From a virus, in IMG/VR virus record IMGVR_UViG_3300035688_000057, positions 1-27,797 of that record: a stretch of 27,797 nucleotides of DNA; one strand, 5' to 3'. The notes below the pieces were generated by a model. That model was not told the DNA's origin. It was given only the letters and a program-made list of their open reading frames with translations, and did not search any database. The position numbers were made by a program, and so were the translations under genes. Below, one piece after another: positions 1 through 6,449 of the stretch (position 1 is its first letter; every line of letters starts with the position of its first letter).

Positions 1-226
1 CGTTGTCCGCCGTGCCATTGCAGAGGTAGGTTCCTACACTAGGTCCTCCCTTGTGCATCCAGGCGGGCGCATCGCTGGCAATTACCCGATACACGATCGC
101 CCGCGTGGGTTGATACACAGGACCAATCGAACTTTCACCCGCACCAGTAGCAGCCAGCGACCTGAACCACAATGCCGCCGCCACGACAGTCACCAGTAGG
201 CATAGCCCGGCAATTCGCTTAATCAT
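1..226 (-). CDS. Partial secreted or membrane-anchored phage protein (cut by left edge)
   Basis: The frame opens with ATG at 226 and runs off the left edge, giving about 75 residues. The first 26 residues (MIKRIAG, then a Leu/Val/Ala-rich stretch up to ALWFRSLAA) look like a signal peptide or membrane anchor. The rest (from TGAGESSIGPVYQPTRA on) shows no motif I recognise. Its ATG overlaps the stop of the upstream gene as ATGA, so it is probably translationally coupled to it. It lies at the downstream end of the virion gene block, so a virion or envelope role is a guess from position only. Confidence 0.7.
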   Translation of the reverse strand, partial: MIKRIAGLCLLVTVVAAALWFRSLAATGAGESSIGPVYQPTRAIVYRVIASDAPAWMHKGGPSVGTYLCNGTADN

Positions 227-558
227 TGATCGCTCTCCGATTGGATGGTGTTGGCAAACCCCAGAAACACGGTTACGGCCTCCGCGTTCACGGCCGTGGC
301 CAAGGTCCACCGCGTCAGGCAATCCTTGCCCGAAAGCTCGTAATACGAATCGACCTCTGCCGTGTCCGATCCAGCCCAGTCCACGTCGGCAATAGTGAGT
401 ATCCCTACAGTGGGCTTGAGCACGCAGGTCATCAGCCTGTATTCAGCCCCCGGATACGCTTGCCCAAGCACGGCGAGCGCCGCCGTGATGAGCGTACCCA
501 GCGCGGCGGGGACCGCCGTGGCCGTGACCACGAGGGCATGATTCAGTCGTGCGATCAT
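223..558 (-). CDS. Small phage protein of unknown function, hydrophobic N-terminus
   Basis: This 111-residue protein begins at ATG 558, ten bases after a GAGGAG ribosome binding site. Residues about 8-33 are rich in Ala, Val and Leu and could be one membrane segment. The remainder is soluble-looking (YRLMTCVLKP, then YYELSGKDCL). I recognise no family. It follows the lectin-like virion protein on the same strand and shares an ATGA overlap with the next, truncated gene. A minor virion or head-completion role is possible by position, but not shown. Confidence 0.7.
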   Translation of the reverse strand: MIARLNHALVVTATAVPAALGTLITAALAVLGQAYPGAEYRLMTCVLKPTVGILTIADVDWAGSDTAEVDSYYELSGKDCLTRWTLATAVNAEAVTVFLGFANTIQSESDQ

Positions 559-582
559 CGCTTTACGTCTCCTCAGTCAGGT

Positions 583-612
583 CCGGGTGGAGCGCGAAGG
601 CGCCCCACCCGG
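583..612 (-). other. Intercistronic hairpin between virion genes
   Basis: CCGGGTGG (583-590) pairs with CCACCCGG (605-612) around a 14-base loop. It lies in the 84-base gap between the genes ending at 643 and starting at 558. No T-run follows on the minus strand, so it is more likely an mRNA stability or processing hairpin than a full terminator. Confidence 0.5.
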
Positions 613-642
613 GCTGGATATGTCCGCAGCACCACTTCGCCA

Positions 643-1542
643 CTACGACGTGGGCGAAGGCGGGAGCTGCGCGCAGGCGACCCAATCGGGCGTGAAGCCG
701 AGGCCCGTGGTTCCATCCGTCTGCACCGACGTTATGACCGGCGTCATGTAGTCATTCGGCCACGGCGTAGCGGCAGTCACCGCCGCAGAGACCTTGGACG
801 CCGCGGCGGTCAGTTCCACGCCGTCGATCCACTGGCTGACGGTCTTGGTTGCCGAATCGTACCGGAACCCAGCCTTGATGTAGGTGGCCGCCACCAGCGT
901 CCCGGCAGTCTTCGAGGCCACCGCGCCGCTCGCCCGCTCATAGTCGAGCACGAACGCGCCAGTCGTGGCGGCGGCGAGACGGCCAAAGCCCAGGAGGCTC
1001 AGGGTCGTCACGAAGGCATCGCTGCCGGTAATGGGCACGCCGGTGGCCACCGGCGCAACTCCGGCCGCGCCAGCCAACCCGATGAAGAAGTTGCCAATGG
1101 TCGCGGCGATGCTTTCCACCTTGAACCTCGCCTCGAAGACAAGGTCCCCGCTGATACCGGGAATCACCGCGAACGGGTACGTCCCAAAGGGGGTCAGTTC
1201 GTGACCGCCCCACTGCATGGAAACCTCATCGTTATCGACGACTCCGGCCACGCAACCGAGCCGGATCGCACCGACGCTCGTCGGCGCTATCGAGGCCGGC
1301 GTCGGCGTCAGGGCGACGTTCGTCAAGAGGGTGTTTGCCGTCTGGTACGTGATCCAGCGGTTGCCCTGCGAGAAGTATTGCCCGGTGTTGGTTGACAATA
1401 CTCCGCCGAAGCCGACGAAATCATCAACCATCGCCACACCGCCGCGACGATCCCAAGGGTTCGTCATGGCATCGAGGGGCATTCCCTTCCAGAGACCGGG
1501 GGAAAGCCACCGCGACTCAAACGCACTCCATTTTAGGTTCAT
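643..1542 (-). CDS. Lectin-like (jelly-roll) virion protein
   Basis: This 299-residue protein lies directly downstream of the major capsid gene. The central part (GDLVFEARFKVESI, then NFFIGLAGA, FVLDYERASG and IKAGFRYDSATK with QWIDGVEL) has the alternating beta-strand pattern of concanavalin/LamG-type jelly rolls seen in phage decoration or fibre proteins. That fold is my inference from the pattern. Three starts are possible (TTG 1551, ATG 1548, ATG 1542). I chose 1542 because GAGGA lies nine bases upstream of it and only three from ATG 1548. The role could be capsid decoration or surface binding. Confidence 0.7.
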   Translation of the reverse strand: MNLKWSAFESRWLSPGLWKGMPLDAMTNPWDRRGGVAMVDDFVGFGGVLSTNTGQYFSQGNRWITYQTANTLLTNVALTPTPASIAPTSVGAIRLGCVAGVVDNDEVSMQWGGHELTPFGTYPFAVIPGISGDLVFEARFKVESIAATIGNFFIGLAGAAGVAPVATGVPITGSDAFVTTLSLLGFGRLAAATTGAFVLDYERASGAVASKTAGTLVAATYIKAGFRYDSATKTVSQWIDGVELTAAASKVSAAVTAATPWPNDYMTPVITSVQTDGTTGLGFTPDWVACAQLPPSPTS

Positions 1543-1579
1543 GGTCATCAATCCTCACAAAAGTGGTTCTGGTTCAGGT

Positions 1580-2686
1580 TCAGTCCGTCTCAGTGACGGT
1601 TGCCGTGCTGTAACCGCGGAAGTTGGCCCGACGGTTGAAGCACACGATCTGCCCGGAGTCGTCCATGCAGCGGACGCGGACCAGGCTCATCTCGGGATGC
1701 TGGAAGGGGGCCCGCTTCCGCATACTACGCCCGGACTGGTAGAACCACTTGAACGTGGCCCAGTTCACCCCCAGCACGATCCCATCGGTGCGGACGTTAA
1801 TGCTGGCGGAGTTGGTCCAGGCCGGCACCCAGTTCACGGGCACGTTGCGGACGGTGACGGTGTTCATCCAAGCTCCCAGGTCCGACTTGATGTTGTCGTT
1901 ACCGGCCCGGAGCATCTCCCGAAGCAACTCCACGCGGGAGTAGGTCGTGAGGATCTCCCAGTTGAAACGACCCTGCGGAACGATGTCGTTGGTCATCACC
2001 GGCGGCTTGAAATCGCAGAGATCCAGGCAGCGGATGATCGGCTTGACGAAGTGCTCGTGATCGACCACCGCATAGGGGAAGACGCGGTTCTTCCAGGCCG
2101 GATAGGTGGTGCAGGAGACGCCTCCTACGCCGTGGGTTCCCCACCCAAGAGGCGCGACGCCGTTGAAACCCTCCGTGGCATTGTTGTCCGTAGTGCTGTC
2201 CGAGGTGGCCGTGATCCAGTGCAGCAGCGTGGCCGGAGGCATGGGCCGCTGCAAGGGACCCGTCGGGCCGGCAGCAAACATCAAATTCTCCATGCCGGCG
2301 AAGAAGGACTTCATCAGCCCCTTCTCCCGCAGAGAGAAGTAGTCCACGATCTCCGGCAGCCCGCGCGCGAACACGGCCTCGTCGAGGTCGTAGTGGTAGT
2401 TGGTGGTGGTCATGGCCCAGGGCATGTGGCCTTCGGTCAGCACGTCCTTGCGGTCCGAACTGTCCCGATGGTAGAGTTCCACGACTTGGAAGTTGTCGGC
2501 GTAATCCGTCTCCAGCTTCCACTTACACTGGTCGCCGCCCATCTCCGCCTTCTTCGCCTTGTCGAACAGCCGGCTGGCGAACTGATATTCCTGGAGTGGC
2601 ATGGAGATGTCCTGCCACTCCCCCATCACGTAGTTGTCCTGGATGGCCTCCGTGAGGCTTTCCAGTTGACTCAACGCAACTGACAT
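1580..2686 (-). CDS. Putative major capsid protein
   Basis: The 368-residue product follows the scaffold-like gene, as in most tailed phages, and has the usual major-capsid size. The N-terminus is helical and charged (LTEAIQDNYVMGEW), followed by an extended mixed alpha/beta body ending in YSTATVTETD. It is rich in Trp, Phe and Asn, as expected for a packed shell protein. ATG 2686 has an AAGGAG site nine bases upstream. I infer an HK97-type fold from length and gene order, since no short diagnostic motif exists. No N-terminal prodomain is obvious, which fits a separate scaffold gene. Confidence 0.75.
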   Translation of the reverse strand: MSVALSQLESLTEAIQDNYVMGEWQDISMPLQEYQFASRLFDKAKKAEMGGDQCKWKLETDYADNFQVVELYHRDSSDRKDVLTEGHMPWAMTTTNYHYDLDEAVFARGLPEIVDYFSLREKGLMKSFFAGMENLMFAAGPTGPLQRPMPPATLLHWITATSDSTTDNNATEGFNGVAPLGWGTHGVGGVSCTTYPAWKNRVFPYAVVDHEHFVKPIIRCLDLCDFKPPVMTNDIVPQGRFNWEILTTYSRVELLREMLRAGNDNIKSDLGAWMNTVTVRNVPVNWVPAWTNSASINVRTDGIVLGVNWATFKWFYQSGRSMRKRAPFQHPEMSLVRVRCMDDSGQIVCFNRRANFRGYSTATVTETD

Positions 2687-2699
2687 GGTGCTTTACTCC

Positions 2700-3752
2700 T
2701 TATTCCTCGCCCCTCGCCTCCTGAAGCTGCTTGTACTCGCGCTGGACGTCGGGGTGGTTTTTGAGCGGTCCCTTGAAGGGCTGCTCCGCAGGCCGCTCGG
2801 CCCCCACGCCCATGCGCAGGCTGGACTGCTTCGTGATTCGCTGGGTGAGGTTCTTTTGCTCTTGCTTGGAAATGTGCTCCGCGAACGTCATGCGGAGAAC
2901 GCGACTGACTGACGCCTGGTCCATACGAGCGTCGCGCCCCAGGGCTTTAAGCCCCGTGAGATAGACGTGGTGCTCGTCAAACAACTTGCGGCGGTCCTCC
3001 AACTGCTTCTCGGACTCCTGACCGGAGTGACCGAACAGGTCGGCGTGCTCCAAGGAATCCACGATGGCGTCGAACCGGGCCTCCATCGCCTCAGCGATGC
3101 GGGCCTGGTTCTCGGTCTCGACGGTGGTAAACCGCTCGTCAAGCGCCTTCATCCGGCCCTCGTAGTGGTCACGGAACCCGGTCAGGGCCCCCTTGACCTT
3201 TTTGCCCAGGTCCTCGTCGAACTCGGAGAGGTCCAGGTCGATCTCAAAGGGCGCCGGGGCATGGTCTGCGTCGGGCTCTTTGCGCTGCTGCTTGACGAAC
3301 TTGTCGTCCTGGCCGCGGGTTTTCGGGCCCGCATCGTCGGCGCCCTGGTCCTCGTCCCCCTTCCTGCCGGCCTCTCGGCCAGCCTTCAAGGCGGCGCGGT
3401 CCATTAGACCCAATGCCCGATCCAACTCTTCGCGGCTGGAGAACTCCGACAGATCCTCGTCGGCAATCCAGCGCGGCAACTCGGCACGCACCTCGTCAGT
3501 CAACCAGGCTTGCGCCTGCTTGTCGTCCTCGGGCTTCTCAGCCGAGCCTTCGCCATCTGCCGTTGACGGCTTGGCGGCGTCATCGTCGGCGGAATCATCA
3601 TCGCCGGCGGTTGTTTGCTTGGAAGTGTCTTTCTTCCGGGAATCGTCCTCCACCGTCTTGCTCGACTCCCTCCGCTCCTCCATGAACTCCTTGACCATCG
3701 CGTCCACGTCTTCGCGGGTCGCATCGTCCTTCAACTCTAATCCGATTGACAT
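2700..3752 (-). CDS. Putative capsid scaffolding protein
   Basis: The 350-residue product is very acidic and low in complexity up to about residue 130 (runs of Asp, Glu, Lys, Ser). It then has long helical, coiled-coil-prone segments (about 180-300) and a basic, Pro-containing tail (PFKGPLKNHPDVQREYKQLQ). Acidic helical proteins between portal and capsid genes are typically scaffolds that fill the procapsid. The ATG at 3752 is seven bases after GGAG. There is no serine protease motif that would make it a fused prohead protease. It lies 33 bases after the connector-region gene and 13 bases before the capsid gene. Confidence 0.8.
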   Translation of the reverse strand: MSIGLELKDDATREDVDAMVKEFMEERRESSKTVEDDSRKKDTSKQTTAGDDDSADDDAAKPSTADGEGSAEKPEDDKQAQAWLTDEVRAELPRWIADEDLSEFSSREELDRALGLMDRAALKAGREAGRKGDEDQGADDAGPKTRGQDDKFVKQQRKEPDADHAPAPFEIDLDLSEFDEDLGKKVKGALTGFRDHYEGRMKALDERFTTVETENQARIAEAMEARFDAIVDSLEHADLFGHSGQESEKQLEDRRKLFDEHHVYLTGLKALGRDARMDQASVSRVLRMTFAEHISKQEQKNLTQRITKQSSLRMGVGAERPAEQPFKGPLKNHPDVQREYKQLQEARGEE

Positions 3753-3785
3753 TGCATCGCTCCGGTTAAATCTGAGGTTTTGATC

Positions 3786-4097
3786 TCAATAGTAGGCGTC
3801 CACGTCCACCTGGCGTTGCGACCGCAGCCACTTCGCCCGGTGTCGGGGGGAGGTGATTTCACAATCCCCGTTTGGGTTCCACTTGATTCCTGTCAGACCT
3901 TGCCGCTTGGCCTCCGCGTTGTACTCGGCTGCCTGGTCTCGGTGGCAACTCAAGGCCAGCGATTTCAGCGGGCGAGCCGTGCTATAGGCGGTGCTCGTAC
4001 CCATCGCCACGCCAGACCCACCAACCCGCTTGCGGAAGAATTTGCGAGCGGAGACCTCATGGCCGTTCAGCTTCAATCTGTGCTTCCGGGTCTTCAC
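3786..4097 (-). CDS. Small portal-adjacent phage protein, conserved unknown
   Basis: This 103-residue protein starts at GTG 4097, sharing GTGA with the portal stop, so it is translationally coupled. The frame stays open further upstream inside the portal gene, but that extension reads as low-information shadow sequence and was discarded. The C-terminal half (SLALSCHRDQAAEYNAEAKRQ, then CEITSPRHRAKWLRSQ) resembles a small phage family I remember next to portals, with the pattern hydrophobic-x-x-x-H-P/R-x-Q, then R-x-H-R-x-x-Y/W. Function unknown; a connector or assembly role is a positional guess. Confidence 0.7.
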   Translation of the reverse strand: MKTRKHRLKLNGHEVSARKFFRKRVGGSGVAMGTSTAYSTARPLKSLALSCHRDQAAEYNAEAKRQGLTGIKWNPNGDCEITSPRHRAKWLRSQRQVDVDAYY

Positions 4098-5884
4098 GCT
4101 GGCGTCCTCGACATCGAGGCCATTTGTTGCGGTGTGACTTGGGGAGCGCTCCCGGCAAGCACCTGCTGCAAGATTGACGAGCGGCTTTCGGGAGTGCCCC
4201 CCGTGGGCACGTTGCGGCGAATCGTCTCCCGAGAGGTGATCGGCGACTGGCGAATCGTATTCTGGTCGCCACCCAACTGACCCGTTGCCACCGCGAAGGT
4301 GATAATCCGCTTGAGTTCCGGCCGGTCCAGCAAGTCCGCCATTTGCTCCACCAGCTCCCGGGCGTCCAATGTGGCCCCGGACGCCTGCAACATCGGCCAC
4401 AGCGGAGCCAGCCGTTCGATGACCGCAAACAGTTCGCTGAGTTTCTGTTGCGGCGTCTTGAAGACCGTGGAGTAGGGAACCACCTGAAACCCATAATCCT
4501 CGAAGGCGCCTACCCGATGCCCCGGCGTCCACGAACTATCGACGTGGGTGTTGAAGTTGCCGACCCGCACCGAGGCCGGAATCTCCAGCGTCTGGTCGTG
4601 CCACATCAAATAACCCAAATCGGTGCAGACCTCGCTGGCGAAGCCAAGCACGCCCTGGTGCATGTCCGCCTCGATCCGGGACACGTTCTGCTGGATGATC
4701 TCTTCCTGCCCCAAAGTGGTCGCCTGCTGCCCCAGCCCGCCCATGGCCCGCACGTTCCCGGCCAGCGCGTTGAACTGGTCGCTGACGACCATTTGGAATG
4801 CCTGTAAGCCCGGGTCCACACCGGTCATCTTGATCTGGTTGATGTCCCGCGGATTGCGGACTTTGATCCAGTCGCCGTCCCGGGCGTCGCGCATGGCCTT
4901 GGCATCTTCCTCACCCCCGGGGGCGTAGGCATTGATGGTCCGCTGCGCGTCCGCCTGCCGCTCCATTTTGCGGTAGTTGCGGTTCGCCAGATCGTGCAGC
5001 CCCTTGAGATTGGCGGCGGGAGCGATCGGCACCAGATTGTCCGGAACAATTCCCAGTCCCAAGAATTTGTAGGGTCCGGCCTGGCACCCCGTCCATTCCC
5101 GTTCAATCAGCGGCGGGGAATCCACGTCCAGGGCGAACGTGACGACCGACTTGTTCTCCGCCACCCAGAGGTCCATCAGCCAGAGCATGGGCTTCAGCTC
5201 GTCGTCATCGACTGCCCCGCCCGTGGCGATCTCCTGGGCGAAATCGGCGTCGCTGATCTGGTTCTTCGAGGTGGGCGAGAGCAACTTCTTGGCCGCCTTG
5301 CTGTAGCCCGGCTCGTCCATGACCTTCCCAAAATCCGCCCGATAGATGTGCCCGCAGTAGCGCATCTTCGAGAGTTCGCGGACCGCCATGTCGAGGATCA
5401 AATGGTCGCGGGGCACGCGGCTGAACCAGGGCTCGCCCGGATCAAGCCAAACGTCCTCCTCAGACTCCAGCAGACCGTGAAACCGGGTGTCGGTATCCCG
5501 CATCTGCACCACGCCGCAACCGATGCAGAAGAAGGCGTCCAACACGATTTCCCGGAACGTCGCGTCCAGTTGCATGTCCGAGATGAGCTTGTTCAGCGCC
5601 ACCTGAAAGCGCTGGGCGAACGGCCATAGCTCAATATTCTCCGCCGTGACCTTGACCCGGGGGTTGTTGGCCGCCAGCGCGACCATGTAGATCCGGGCCG
5701 TCTGGTTGATGAGGTTCACCAGCGTCTTATAGCGGGCCCCGTGCGGCTTCTCCTGATACCAGGAGCCGACGTGATCCCGGATCAGCTCCTTGGCCGTTCG
5801 GCAGAAGGGGCGCCACGCCTCGCGCGAGGTCTTGACCGCCTTGAACAGGCGGCCCCGGACCAACTTGTCGTGCAGGTCGAGCAT
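4094..5884 (-). CDS. Portal protein
   Basis: The 596-residue product has portal length and sits first in the virion block, upstream of scaffold and capsid. The N-terminal part (HVGSWYQEKPHGARYKTLVN) leads into a mixed body, and the segment around residues 305-410 is helical with Gln-rich stretches (MGGLGQQATTLGQEEIIQQN), typical of the portal stem and crown. Portals form the dodecameric ring at one capsid vertex through which DNA is pumped, and dock the terminase. ATG 5884 has only a weak GGGCGG site. A strong terminator ends 38 bases upstream, so this gene needs its own promoter or terminator readthrough. Confidence 0.85.
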   Translation of the reverse strand: MLDLHDKLVRGRLFKAVKTSREAWRPFCRTAKELIRDHVGSWYQEKPHGARYKTLVNLINQTARIYMVALAANNPRVKVTAENIELWPFAQRFQVALNKLISDMQLDATFREIVLDAFFCIGCGVVQMRDTDTRFHGLLESEEDVWLDPGEPWFSRVPRDHLILDMAVRELSKMRYCGHIYRADFGKVMDEPGYSKAAKKLLSPTSKNQISDADFAQEIATGGAVDDDELKPMLWLMDLWVAENKSVVTFALDVDSPPLIEREWTGCQAGPYKFLGLGIVPDNLVPIAPAANLKGLHDLANRNYRKMERQADAQRTINAYAPGGEEDAKAMRDARDGDWIKVRNPRDINQIKMTGVDPGLQAFQMVVSDQFNALAGNVRAMGGLGQQATTLGQEEIIQQNVSRIEADMHQGVLGFASEVCTDLGYLMWHDQTLEIPASVRVGNFNTHVDSSWTPGHRVGAFEDYGFQVVPYSTVFKTPQQKLSELFAVIERLAPLWPMLQASGATLDARELVEQMADLLDRPELKRIITFAVATGQLGGDQNTIRQSPITSRETIRRNVPTGGTPESRSSILQQVLAGSAPQVTPQQMASMSRTPA

Positions 5885-6083
5885 TACGCCGCCCCGAGTG
5901 TTTCAGGGCAAGTCAAGAAACAAAAAAACCCCCGCGACGTTGCGACCCGTCGCAGGGGTTATGTATCTTGGCCCGCTACCGCTCCCGCTGGCCGGCAGGA
6001 ACGGGCGTTCGCCCTGTTAGATTGTCAAAGTGCCCCGGCTGTTTAGGCGCGGGCCGGGGCCAGGGACACGCTTGCTTCTCAAG
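5885..6083. other. Gap between portal gene and tRNA
   Basis: This stretch holds the terminator at 5922-5960 and several GC-rich small hairpins (for example GGGCG-AAC-GCCC around 6003-6016). On the minus strand there are isolated TTGACA and TTGACT boxes (about 6030 and 5914), but neither has a convincing -10 at 16-18 bases, so I call no promoter here. Confidence 0.5.
5922..5960 (-). terminator. Intrinsic terminator after the packaging operon
   Basis: Read on the minus strand, AACCCCTGCGAC pairs with GTCGCGGGGGTT (12 pairs with one G-T wobble) around a 10-base loop, followed by seven T residues. It separates the terminase/tRNA transcript from the portal gene, which starts 38 bases downstream. 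Confidence 0.9.
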
Positions 6084-6157
6084 CGGTGGGGGCAGGATTT
6101 GAACCTGCGGCTCCACCTTATGAGGCTGGCGAGGACTCCGGACTCCTCCACCCCACT
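6084..6157 (-). tRNA. tRNA-Met(CAU), divergent
   Basis: A 74-base cloverleaf can be drawn on the minus strand. The acceptor AGTGGGG pairs with CCCCAC plus C (six of seven pairs, A1-C72 mismatch). The D stem is GAGG/CCTC, the anticodon loop CTCATAA gives anticodon CAU, and the anticodon stem CCAGC/GGTGG has one G-G mismatch. The T arm is GCAGG-TTCAAAT-CCTGC. CCA is not encoded. The 1-72 mismatch and the A11-U24 pair resemble initiator tRNAs, but the three G-C pairs of initiator anticodon stems are absent. It begins four bases after the stop of the 95-aa gene and ends before the terminator. Confidence 0.65.
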
Positions 6158-6161
6158 CATC

Positions 6162-6449
6162 TTACGCCTGCTGGGGACCCTCCTGGGGAACCGTTATCCC
6201 CAGCCGCTTCACGACGGCCGTCATCACACGCCAGGCTTCCTCAGCAATCCGCTCGGGAATCTGCTCTCGATCCGCATAGGTGTCCGTATGGGCTAGAATC
6301 GCCCCCGCCACTACCGGAACCAAGTTCAAGTAGCAACTTACCACCATCTGGTGGGCCACGGCCTGCTGTTGTTGATCCTGCTCCTGCTGCGACTGCCCCT
6401 GCCGGCCAAGTAGTGGAACTTGAAAAGGAATCCGAGGAGGTTGCATCAT
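6162..6449 (-). CDS. Small Gln-rich phage protein downstream of terminase
   Basis: This 95-residue protein starts at ATG 6449, whose A is the last base of the terminase TGA (TGATG overlap), so it depends on terminase translation. Residues 1-15 are Pro-rich (MMQPPRIPFQVPLLG), followed by a Gln-rich run to about residue 31. The rest is helical (VVSCYLNLVPVVAGAILAHT, then IAEEAWRVMTAVVKRLG). I recognise no family. A head-completion or terminase accessory role is possible from its place between terminase and portal. Confidence 0.75.
   Translation of the reverse strand: MMQPPRIPFQVPLLGRQGQSQQEQDQQQQAVAHQMVVSCYLNLVPVVAGAILAHTDTYADREQIPERIAEEAWRVMTAVVKRLGITVPQEGPQQA

Noticed and set aside
226-2683. 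Long open frames on the plus strand opposite the capsid and lectin-like genes
   Set aside because: Arg/Gly/Pro/His-rich antisense shadows with no ribosome sites; the minus-strand genes have good sites and expected lengths.
3786-4532. Longer version of the portal-adjacent gene
   Set aside because: The part upstream of GTG 4097 lies inside the portal gene and has shadow-like composition; the GTGA overlap gives a natural start.
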